NCBI GenBank assembly: GCA_030062745.1
Contig: CP099846.1
Span: 20,204,621-20,268,620, forward strand
Direction of reading: 5' to 3'
DNA from: Capitulum mitella
Taxonomy: Eukaryota; Arthropoda; Thecostraca; Pollicipedomorpha; Pollicipedidae
DNA: 64,000 bases
Shown here: piece after piece, positions 35,218 through 46,900 of the stretch
Position numbering within the stretch: the first letter of the stretch is position 1
Layout of the letters: every line of letters starts with the position of its first letter
The notes under the pieces: model-generated
Told to the model about the DNA's origin: nothing
Databases searched by the model: none
What the model saw: the letters and a program-made list of their open reading frames with translations, nothing else
Position numbers and translations under genes: made by a program

Positions 35218-35350
35218 TGTGGCTGGCCAACAGGTCGCTGTTGCTGACTTTGTGCGTGGGCATCACCTTCGGCTTCAGCTTCGCCTACATGGTGCTGAGC
35301 CTGGCGCAGTATGGACCGCAAGCGAGCTACTATTCCAGACTTTTGGACTC
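35218..35350 (+). CDS. C1GALT1: C1GALT1 exon: N-terminal membrane anchor
   Basis: The acceptor is TTTCCAG before 35218 and the donor is GTGAGT at 35351. Read from TGG at 35220, the exon encodes 43 residues beginning [17 protein letters not shown], followed by a hydrophobic run that includes [13 protein letters not shown]. This resembles the short cytoplasmic tail plus signal anchor of C1GALT1, where vertebrate proteins have a Trp-Leu-Asn start to the anchor. The exon opens with TG, so an upstream exon ending in A would create an ATG directly before Trp; the start codon may be split by the intron. It ends two bases into a codon, which does not match exon 45756, so an intervening exon is needed. 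The identification rests on anchor similarity, order and strand. Confidence 0.7.
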
Positions 35351-37922
35351 GTGAGTGACGCTTGAGGGCCGAGGTACTGGTCTGAACTGCCATTGGGAAA
35401 CAAGCCTTACCGTTTGAGTGAGCAGTGACTGCACCTTTTTGGAAAAAAAAATTATATAACAGTCTGTAATGATGTACTGACACATTTTAGAATTCACGTT
35501 AAATTTCACCGTTTCTTTTGCTGCGGCCGATCCGGCTGACCACAACGTTCCGCTCCACTCATCATAGCTTTCCACCGTGCTCCACTGTTAGTCTGTTTTT
35601 GTTTCGTCTTTCTTATTTCGGCGTCTCGGTAATGTTACACTCTTTCAGATCTGGCACGTAATTTTCGTGTGGACCAAAACACGTCATCGCTGACAGCGTC
35701 ACTGTGTCTTCAACGGGGCAGAGTACGTTACAACTCAAGAGCCGACATTAAAAACAACATTTATAGTGGAGACGTACACAAGCCCGAGCAGCGAACGATT
35801 CAGGCCACACAGCATCGCAGTAAAACGGCGTGGTCAACGCGCGTAAGCAGTACTGCCACGAGCACCCACACGCACTCACGTCTGTAGATTGTCCAGCAGG
35901 ACCACTCACTCCTACCACAACACGGCGCTGAACTGCTCCGCATGGCGATGGTCGACAACTGGCTGTCCAGAGTCATCTTCATTGTAACGATACTGCACAT
36001 GCTCAGGGTAATCAGTCCTAGTGGCTCGGACATACGAATAATTTTCATCGGACATACGAATTGTTCTCGTCACCGTGATGGCCAGACGGTGTTGCTGTCA
36101 GACGATGTTCTTTTTCTGTTTTTTGTTAGAGCATCAGCGCCTTAACTCATCATCGAGATACTTCAGGGTAGTCATTTGTTATGAAATTTATCAGTTTATA
36201 GTTAATTTCTGCGCTGTAATAGCCGCTGAAAAGGTCTGACTTGAGGATCTCCAGCAAAAAAAAAATACGACTCAAAATGGAGGTAAATCTGCAAAAAATC
36301 TGCATTCCATCGGTATCCCGACACATGTCTGCCTGCTAGGCAAATTTACAGCTTATTTCCAGCCCATCCTACAGAACACGCATATTCACGTCAAGACCTC
36401 AGATGACATTCATTTCTAGGATTCTTCTTAGCGCGCCGACTTGTTTGCTGTCGATAAGCCCGGCGAGTCGGCCTCACTCGAGGCCAGGCCTCCCGTCGGC
36501 CGCCGGACGGCAGCCTCGTCAAGGAGGCGGGGACCCGGCGTCACGTGACACGGTCCCGGCTCTGGCAGCGCGCCGACCGGCCGCAGCCAGGCCGCACGGT
36601 GTCCTGCTGACGCGGCCCGGCCTGGCGCGGCTAGCGTCCGCTCCCCGCTCGCGGTCACCGCTGGCGTGCCACCTCGTTGTTACCGGATCGCGTGAACCCA
36701 GGCGGCTGCGCGGCCGCAGCAACTTGACACGCTTGCGTAGCTCCACTCGACGGTCGTACGACCAGGTGGCCGAGGTGTTCACGTTACGGGCAAACGACGC
36801 GTTTTCCGTACACTGCCGACGAGGGGCAAGGCTTGGCAGCGTTTGCTCGGTTGTGGTCTTTTTTGAGACATTGTGGAACCCCACGTTTGTTGTAATGTCG
36901 TACGCGCTTGGTCGATTACAAGCCATGGTGAAAGGTGTAGGGACCAGCGGCATGGATGCGACAAGAATAAGCCGTGTTTCAAGACACCAGCCCAGCCCAT
37001 GCTGCATCAGTTCCGCTTATGTCAAGGCTATGCCAGGGAGGGCGGTGTTGTGCGTGGAAGATGCAGTTCGTAATTGAGAGGTCCGGCTTAGGAGAGGAGT
37101 AAGTTAAAACAGGTCTTGAAGTGTGAGAGAAGGTATTATAAAAAAACCCACAAACTTAAAAATACCGTTACTGAATGTGCGAATCGACCGAGCTGGATAC
37201 TATCTCTATATTCACTACGAACTCACTGTCACAAATGTCTCGTTGACCGTTATTGGCCCATAATTCATCGCCTTAAGCTTTTATGCAAAGCCGTCCTCGG
37301 CGCACCTGCCTCCGTCTGAAGCCATTACGTCAGCCGTCAGTCGCGATCGCAACGTTTTCCATTTCCGACCAATCGCCAGCCGCGCGTTCGTCGGCGGCCG
37401 CAATGTTGTCGCGTGATGCCAGTCACAGAGCCCGCCGCGTTAGGCCCAGTTCCAGACCAACCACTGCCAGCCCGCGTAACCGGGAGCCTCGAGGGGCGGG
37501 CTCCAGGACGTCCGTGGCCCGCACTCAGAGGTCACACCTGTCCCCAGTCACGACCGCCCGAGGCGTTCACCTGGCGGGGCCATGTCGCCCGCAGGGTCCA
37601 CCTGCCCGAGCCATTCGCCTGTGCAGACCTTAATGTCACCCGGAGCACGTACTAAACCGGCTGTCCCACTCGATCGCCAGCACGCGACCGGCGCCCCCCG
37701 GCCACGACGGCTCGTCGGTCTCGACGCCGCACGTGGAGCGTCGACGGGTGGTCGCGGCGGCATGGCCGCGCTGTCGCCGCCGACGGTCCGGCCGGGGGGA
37801 AGGGGGCGATACGCACCGGCTGGCGATTGATATCGATCGCGAGTACGTCGAGGCCGATAAAGCCTGTCCGTCCGAAGCTTGAGTGCTGCGCTGATTATTA
37901 GAACATCGCCGGCGGGCGGGCG

Positions 37923-37955
<33 letters not shown>

Positions 37956-40900
37956 CCGTGCGGACGGGGAGGGGTCCACTGGTTCGACCGAGCGCGACAG
38001 GCGGACGCTCCGTCGCCGGCGACGTCGCTGCCTGCCGCTTCCTCTCGGACTGGCACGGGCTTGCTGCGCTGGTGAACGTTTATGGCCCAGCTTGCGTGTT
38101 GCGACACAGGGTCCTGAGCTCGGTGGCGTCCCTGCCGCACGAGCTGAGCAGGAACAGCTGGCGCTAGCTGGCAGGAGCGCTCGGTGGGACAGGCGAGACA
38201 GACGAGTCAGGGTGGTACGCGCCAGAGGTGGCCCGGTTGGCTTTGAGCGATCGTGTGCGGACCATAAAGATGCGACCATCATTTCCTGAGTGATCCGAGG
38301 CGTACGCTTCGTGCCCACTCACAAAAGGCCAGCAGAGACATTTTGCGGTCGAGTTTCCCTAGCGTTCCCTGGTCAAAGCTGGCTGTCATGTCCCGAATTG
38401 TATGAAGCCATGTGGCATGCAGTGACGTAGCTAATTATGTTGACTAGTCCGTTTGCAGGCATGCAGCATGAATCTGTAATGTCATGCCGATATACACACT
38501 CTAAGCCGTAGCCCAGAATTGGCTTTGCTAAGCCCCAACATACTCAGGGTAGTGGCGGCACTGGGCAAGGGGGGGGGGGCGCAGTGGGGCCATCCGCCCT
38601 TAGCTCACGAAGAATTTAACATCATCCCAGTGTTTGTTAACGTTTAATTAAACTTAAAACTTTAACGTTATCCCAGGAAAGAAAGGCCTGAAAAATAACG
38701 TTTGTTCGCGCCCGCTGTCCGGAATACGCGATGATTCAGGATCTAACGATCACATTGCTGCCACAATATTCGACCGAATGATGTGTGAACACTTAAGTTG
38801 TTTGAAGCTGGAGAGGTTTTAACCCGCCCCCGACTGGGGGGGGTGATTGACCGCCCCCCGCCTTAGGCTTTTCTAGGACTGCGCCACGAAACCTTATTTT
38901 TTGGTTGATCATTTTTACACCTTGTGTCCAAGTTTTGACTTCAGGTCAAGTCAGATGTCTGATCTAGGTCAGGTCAAACGGACCTGTCTTCGAAAAAGTT
39001 TAGCGCCCTGTATTTTTTTCGGAAAAGAAGATATCACAATAATACTTTAAGGGATTAATGATCTTGAGAGATAACACAAATCTGCTATCTCAGATTTTTC
39101 GGAATTTTCTGGGTCATTGACTTAAGGTCAGTCCCATTTTTAAGACATGTCGTTTTTTTTTCGGAAATTGGCGGAATTTTTCATGACATTTTTAGTGTGG
39201 AGTGAAACAGATATTTAGTTACTGTCGTTAGACAAAGTATCAATGACTTCCAGCCATTGACTTGAGGTCAGGTCACGAATAACTGTAGTGAGCCAAAATG
39301 TACCACCGCCAAAATCTGCGATGAATTGCTCAGAATGGATAGGAAATGGCAGAACTGGCTTGCACAGACGCAAGTAATTCTAAGAACCTCGGAAAGTTTC
39401 GAAAATTGCATATTTCGGAAGTAAAAAGGCCCTCGCGAATAAAGCTACGCCAGTTGTGTAGATTGGTAACTAACGAATTTTTCCAAAATTTAATCATGAG
39501 AAACCATGACAAGAACCACTAGATCAGTAAAATTTACATGGATAGACTTACGTCGCGAAAATAAAGGAGCGCTAAATAAGTTCCCGTTAATTTCTTATTG
39601 CTTACGGTTGCGGCGCCCGCCAATTTCTTACTGCGTACAGCAGCGGCGCCCGCCGACAACCTGCGTGAGAATTGCCTTGTCCTTAACTCAACTTTTCGGC
39701 GTATATATGGAGCAAATCTGAGAAATTATCATCGGCATCTGTGGACCTTTACTTGTGCGTTGGTGCATTTACCTATGCGTTATTAGTCACAGCCCTTGAG
39801 ATTGAGGCCATTTCTCGGTCTCATGCAGTCGGCTATCAGAAAACATATATAGGACGTAAATTGCTCACATATCTAAAACTAGAAATGAAACCAGTTTCGA
39901 GCTTTACTCGTCACAAGCTTTCTAACGGCGTGCCTATTTTTATCGTGCGACCAACCGTTCGTGAGTTAGAGGGGGCGGCCAACGCCCCCCCCCCCAGTCG
40001 GACGTGATCGTGATCGATGATCGTGATCGTGATCGATGAAAATTGGATTTAGTTAGCGGCGCAATTGCTTGAAATGTTCCGTCGCAGGTATATTGTGTTG
40101 GCACGGTTAGTCTCTGTGACTCGGCTGTGTCGTGTAAGACTGATCTCCCAGTCAACTGACGCAGCAAATTCGGCGGAGTCTCTGTTTCTCCACTCCCTCA
40201 CTCAGTTGTTCCAAGGTTCTTCCGTTTCGAAAACCTGTTTCCGGTGTGGGGCACAGGTGATTCGTCTGGAAAGTAGCAAGATTCGTATGCATACGTCTGA
40301 TGTCGACGCTGTTGTATTCATTTGTGGCGCGACGCATTTGGCTGGCGCGGGATTTTCAGCTGCACTGTCATTCAGCGCCTGCGCTCTGATTCGGCGGAGT
40401 TTACAGACCGCTTTTGGTACGAAGCTGACCGGAATGAAACCTAAAACTTTTCCAGATAAGTGACAGCTGCTGTTGAGAAAATCCGCAAAGAAGGCTGGCA
40501 CATGAAACCTGACGTAAAATTCACCAATGCCGTGCCGCTCGGGAGAATTTCCGGATCGGGTTAGGATCACACGTAACGGAACCTGCCGATAACGTTCCGT
40601 TGAAGTAAGTTTCTCTCGCTTGAGCCGGCCAGTGATCTTATGCTACACCGCAGTGTTGACGAGCGTGCGGGCAGGCATAAGTGGCAGGCGGCGCCGACTG
40701 CTCAACTGTCTTCTCTCGCCCCTCCCCCGTCTTTCGCGAGTTACGGACACATCACACGAACCACGTGCGACATGCAACATATGAATATCATATGAACTTT
40801 AGTAAGGTGCGCGCCGTAAATTAATCGCTGTCGTCGATGGAAGCACGATGCATGTAGATTGGCGCTTGCATTACAGGCTTATCGGAGGTAATTGTGTACA

Positions 40901-43900
40901 TTTCGCATGGAGGCCGCCATATTTACCAAATTTCCCCAGATCCTAGTGAGGACATTGTGAGGAAACTTAGTATGCCCATCCAAGTAACTAGGTTTACGTC
41001 ACAGGCTGGTTTATGAGCGCCATTTAGCAGAAAGTGCCTATTGAGGTAACCACGTATGCTTGGAAAGTCGGTTTGCGAACGGGGCTCTGTACGGCTGGCT
41101 GCTGCCGACCAGTGCGCGGCTGGTGAGCTCTGGGCACGGCGGTCGGCCGGCTGTCCAACACGATAGCTCCTGCCCCGTCACGAATGTCGGGCGGCGCAGA
41201 CGGGCGTCGGCCGCGTCATCCCTTCCACAGGATCGATCCGACTCTGAGCCGCATCAGGACGGGACGTATGCCGTGGGGACAGCTCCTGCCGCGGAGACGA
41301 GGCTCCTGTCGTCGAGACGAGGCTCCTGCCGCCGAGACGAGGCTCCGGCCGCTGAGACGAGGCTCCTGCCATCCAGACAAGGCTCCTGCCGCCGAGACGA
41401 GGCTCCTGCTACCGAGACGAGGCTCCTGCCGTCCATGCAAAGCTCCTGCCGCCGAGACGAGGCCCCTGCCGCCGAGACGAGGTTCCTGCCGCCGAGACGA
41501 GGCTCCTGCCGCCGAGGCGGACGCGGCTATGGCCAGCGTCGGCCGGTGCTGTCGGTTACCACAGGTTCCGGGAAGTGACGGCAGCGCTGACGTCACGGCT
41601 CCACTGGCGCCGTGCGGACGGGCGTGGAGTGTGTGCCGGCCGGGCTGCGCGGCGCCGCCGGGCGGCCGGTGCCATATGTTACGGACCGGACAGCTCGTCA
41701 GGAGAGAGTTATTTTCCGAGAGGGCTCGTGTGTCCGTGTACCGGAACACTCTTTGTGGTGTTTTTCGTTTTCGTTGTACAGTATAAAAGTAGTGCTGGAA
41801 GTGTGCAGGAAACGCATGGCAACGTCTGCATCAGGGACACTGCAGTCGGTCAGTGCAGTACGATAACCTGCAGGGTGCGTGGGGTCGGCGGGCCGCAGTC
41901 GCACGCCATTGCGCCGCCCGGTCGCCATCGACCGTCTTCACGACGGCCGGGGACCGGTGTCTTCATGCCGCAGTGCTGTCAGGGGCCGCCGGCCGGCCGG
42001 GCCGCAGTGGCCATGGGGCTGCGAGCCGCGCTCAGTGTTCCGGCGGTCTGGCGCCCGCCCAGTCCATATCGTAATCAGCAATGACATTGGTCCCTGTCGC
42101 TGCCGGTCCGGCCTTGTTTCACACTCCGTTTCAGCCCCGCTTTAGCTCCGTGTGGGCGCGCTCTGACTCTGTTTCAGGCTCAGTCTGGCTCCGTTTCATC
42201 CCGGTCCGGCTCCATTGCAGCCTCGCTCTAGCTCCGTGTCAGCTGCGGTCTGGCTCTGTTTCAGGTCCACTCTGGACGCGGTCCTGCGGTCCGGTCCGCG
42301 CGACCACGCGGACAGCTCGGGTCGTCACGAGCTGGACGCCGTGCTGGTCGGCCACGGGCAGGACGAGCCGGCCCACCGCGGTGAGCAGCCCCCGACATGG
42401 GCCGGAGCCGACCCTGCGGCCACCCGTCCGGCCGCGCTCTGTGTGCCGCTCTGGCTCTGGCCCGTTGGCGAATGTGGCTGGCCGCCCGTTCTCTAGCGAG
42501 CTGTTGAAACTTGGGTTTCTTACGTGTTTTTGTGCACATTGCGAGCCATTTATGTGAAATAAACGCTGTGTGCGATGTAATGCCTTCGTTTACAGCGTCG
42601 GGCGGTCATTTTCCTGTGTTGAGGGGGCGGGCGTGTCCGTACCGTGTCGGACTGACGTCGCCGACGGCTGTGCTCTTCGCCGTTCGTCGGCCGCTGTCGA
42701 TCCGTCGGTACCGGCGGACGGGCCGTGTGTCCGGCGTCTTCCCGTCAGCGCCGGCGGACAGGCCATGTCTCCGGCGTCTCCCCGTCAGTGCCGGCGGACA
42801 GGCCGTGTGTCCGGCGTCTCCCCGTCAGTGCCGGCGGACAGGCCGTGTGTCCGGCGTCTCCCCGTCAGTGCCGGCGGTCAGGCCGCGTAGTCTGTCCGTC
42901 AGTTCCGACGGTCCCGCTGCGACCCCTGGCCCCGACCAGACGCCGTCCCCGCGTGTCCGGGCCCCATAGCTCTGCCAGCCGTCAGCGCCTGGCGTCGTTT
43001 TCGGAGCCCTGTTGCCGCTGCACGTCGAGCGGTGCGCGCGCGCCGGCCACCAGCCAACGGCCGTGGAAGCGGCGAGCCGGGAATGCAGGAATTCCAGTCA
43101 CGGCGCTGCACAAAGCGGTCAAGAGCTGCCATTTGTGACGGGGGGGGGGGGGCATCAGTCGGTCGTCAGTGGGCCGCGGGGCGTCCTGGGACGTTTCCTG
43201 TATGGACGGTGGCGCGATAGGCGCCGGCTCGGAGCCTCGTTCGCGTCGGACGGTCCCCGTCTCCGCGTTGCGTCACAGGCGTGTGCACGCGATAACGGAC
43301 GGCGCAGGGACGGTGACGGGTCTCGAGACTTGCCACGTGTTGTGGCCCCCCCGCCCCCGTCAGTGGCCGTGCTCGACTTTAAACTGTGCTCCGGGGGCTG
43401 TTTGTGCGTGGAAAGCGAACGTTGCGGCAACGGTCGATTGGCGTTCGCAGTCCTGGCGCAGGCCGCGGTGCCTTTTGAAATCGTGAGTGGGGCAGGCCCG
43501 GCGTTTCGCCGTCCCTTGCGACGCCTTGCGTGAAAAGTTGCCACTTCTAATGATGTTTGCGTCCGACGTCGCCGAAAATAGCGCAGTGGCGCACAGTTTG
43601 TGACCGGATGGCTGTGCGGCTGTTAGGCGTGGTATGAGCTGGTCAGGTGGCTAGTTTGCGGCGGAGTGCGGTCGGAAGCCGTTGTCGAAACTCCGACCCT
43701 GCCTTGCCTTCAGTGTCCTTGCTGAACTACTTAGGCGTAGGCGTAAGTAGTTCTGGCCTCGTTTCGAGTGCTCCGCTCAACATTCACCGGTATCGTTAGG
43801 CTCTGGCGTTGCCTGTAGTGGCACGTACAGTCTCTGAATTGTCTCTGGCGGCCGGTACCGACCCTGGCGTTACTCCATTCCGATGTGCAGACGCTGACGT

Positions 43901-46900
43901 TAGCTTCGGTGACGTTTACCGACTCTGCTGACGTGTCCAGTGTCCGACCGCAACCCGGGCCGGCTTGGCTGAGGCGCGGCGGCCGAGGCTGGGCAGTATC
44001 GCCACGACGGCCGCGTCCTAACCACCTCCGCCAACGCTCCTCCGGCGGCAGATCGCCCGGTCGGCTATACTGATTGGCACTCTACATGATGGTGTTCAGG
44101 AAAATCAACTGATTTCGGCTGGTATTGCTTTGATTAAGGGTATTTGATTCGTATGTGCGGCTCATATCAGCAGCTTTGTAAGAAAAACAGGGAGAAGTTT
44201 CCAGTACTAGGAATTTGGATGTGTTTTGGCATAAACAAGAGAGAAGCGGCATACATGCCACTATGTAGTAGCACAGTGCCGGCGAAAGCTGCCAAGGGCA
44301 AGCAAAAACTGCGTTCGTGGTAGTCATTCAGTGATTGGATTAGAAACGCTGTTGTGGATGTAGGAGTTGTGGTTACGTTTTATTCAGGTAGCGTAATCTA
44401 GGTTAGGGTTGTGCTTTTTTGTCTAGGTTAGGGTAGGTTGTTATTATAACTTCTTTGATTTTATATGTTTCGGTGTGTTACGTTCCGTGCATTTTTTTCG
44501 CTAACCATTACTTCTGACGTCATTTATGACGGACGGTTTGTGCTGCCTTCTACTTCGCCGGCTGCTATAAGGCCATTTTCATTTGTTTTTTGTCCTAAAA
44601 ATATTAAAAGATGCATGAACGACAGCCAAAAGTCGAGTATAACAACATGTTCAGGACTGTTTATATGGTTTGCACTGACCGTGAGTTTAGCCAGCCGCCG
44701 GGGAATCGGCAAATCCGCGGCCGCCCTCCCTGGCCCGTACAATGAACGGTGAGGCCCGTCTGGATGGCGGCGCCGACGCACCGCCTCCAGTCCGCAGATC
44801 GTTCCTGTCCGGCCGCCGCCCCTGCCGCCGTCCTGGAGCCGCCCTTGCCGCCGCCCCTGCCCCGCAGTCCTGAAGCCACCCCTGCCCCGCAATCCTGGAG
44901 CAGCCCCTGCCGCCGTCCCTGCCGCCGCCCCTGCCCCGCAGTCCTGAAGCCGCCCCTGCCCCGCCGTCCTGGAGCCGTCCCTGCCCCTGCCCCGCCCAAG
45001 CCGCCCCTTCCCCGCAGTCCTGGAGCCGCCCCTGCCCGCCGTCCCGGTGCCCCTGCCCCGCAGTCCTGGCGGCGACGCAACCTGGCAACCGGGGCCCCGC
45101 CGCCGTCCCTGCCGCCGCCCCTGCCCCGCCGTCCTAGAGCCCCGGGGGGCCGCCGCCGTCGATCGGCGTCTTTGTCGGCCGTTAATTGGCGACTGAGGCG
45201 GCCGACCAGCTGCGCCGGCCGGCCGTGTTACCGTCCGAGTGGACACTAGCGGTGGCGTGCGTCACGCGCGTTACCGGCCGGCCGCGCGGCCCGCCGCCGG
45301 AGACGGCCGCCCGCCCACTTCACTGTTTGGTCAATTGTTACCGACGCTCTCCAGTTTGGAGTATCCCATGAACATGGTCTGAGAAAGGGCGTGGGGAAGT
45401 TCGTTGGTAATTTGGTCGGAAGGAAAATCACTTCCCGTTTATTGCTGCTGGGAAACTTCGCTCGGTACTTTTTCACACTTATCTCTGTTTGCTGCTCCAA
45501 GTCTGTGATGTGCAGAGCACTTTTTCGGGGACGACGTGTTATGGCCGAAGCCAGTGTGTTACCGACCTTGATCAGGCGATCACCCCCCCCCCTCCCCTTG
45601 CTCAAGTCAGACGAACTGAGACGGGTCTGTAGCATGAACAGTGCGGGTCAGCACGGCGTTGTTCGAGCGTCAGCGGCAGGCCAGCAGGCCGGGCCGTTTT
45701 CTTTTCGACGATTGGTCACCAGACGATTAACCCGGGCTGGATGGCGCTGTTGCAGGAGGTGATGGGCAGGCGCAGGAGCTGGCCAATCGCGTGCGCGTGC
45801 TGTGCTGGGTCATGACCCAGCCTGCCAACCACGAGAAGAAGGCCCGGCACGTTAAGGCCACATGGGGCCGCCGTTGCAATAAACTGCTCTTCATGAGCTC
45901 CAAAGAAGGTAAGTGCCTTTCGTAAGTCGTTGCTTGGGTTTCTCCGCCTCGTTTCCTTCTTTTTGCTTTGTATGTTTTTGTTTATCATCTTTGACACTTT
46001 TTGTAAATCCTGGTGGCATTTGTGTACCCCCGTCTGGTCTCTGGTCTGGTCTTTTTTGGAACTCTTTCTCACGTCATTTTCTGCGTTCTCTCTCTCTCTC
46101 TCTGCTCTCTTGGCTACCTACCCGTACCCTCTTCTCCACTGCCGTGGTCGCCTCTACGTTCCTCTCTCTCCGACTTCCGTCGCTCATCTGCTGCTGCGGT
46201 TTCTCCCTCTGCCCCTCCGTAAGCTACCGCAGACCGATGTGTGGCCCTCGCTGCCGCCGTCCTGATCCGCTCTCCGCCCCCAGTAACCCGTCCTGATCGC
46301 CGCCGTCCGCCAGGTAATGCCGACCAATCCGGGCCATTAGCCGGCGGTCACGTGACCGGCGCCGCTCACGTGACCGCCGTCGGGCTGGTTATCGGCGGCG
46401 CGGGGGGTCGCCCCGGGGCCCGGCCGCCGGGGAGCGTCTCCGGCTGGCGCCGCCGGCGGTCACCTGGAGCGGCACTGGCCGGCGGCGCGGCGCCCACCGT
46501 CGCCATGGCGACCGGGTATCGACTGCGGCGGCCGGCGCGGCGTTCATCTGCCGGCGGTCGGCAGCCTCCGGCGCTGGGACGAGCTGCGTCAAGGCGGCGG
46601 CTTACGGCAGCGGCGCCGCGCCGGGCATCACGCAGAGAGGCATATTTAGCGGGAAAGACGCGTAGATGGCTGGTCCCGATGACGCCATGACGTCACTGTC
46701 CAGCTCGGATGAGGTCGCCAGCGCTCTGCGTGGTGGTGGTGTCTTGAGACTGGTGTCGCTGCCCGTCGCGGCGTGGTGGCTGCCCGCTGGGGCCGTCGGC
46801 CAGCAAGGAGATGCTGCGGTCATCCGTGTACGAACAGGACCAATGTGGGCCAGCGGACAGAGTATCCCGTGTTCGGTTGGGACCTCATCCTGCCTTAGGG

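Larger units (their letters stand above)
35351..45755 (+). other. C1GALT1 first large intron, with unidentified stem exon
   Basis: This 10.4 kb interval separates the anchor exon from the first catalytic exon. It holds GC-rich islands (about 36.43-38.25, 41.06-43.56 and 44.7-45.3 kb), a piggyBac-like element (38823 to about 40001) and 20-bp and 40-bp minisatellites. Open frames in the islands follow GC bias and repeats and show no family I recognise. At least one real stem exon must lie here: it must supply one base to finish the Ser codon and end one base into a codon. I could not pick it out, because stem regions are poorly conserved. Confidence 0.6.

Noticed and set aside
36403-38318. Several long ORFs (up to 256 codons) in the GC-rich intron tract
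   Set aside because: Open on both strands in overlapping frames, Arg/Ala/Pro-rich, with (CGG)n; typical of GC bias rather than coding.
44395-44440. Interstitial telomere repeat (TAGGTTAGGGT words)
   Set aside because: Only two or three imperfect words, not a tandem array of TTAGG.
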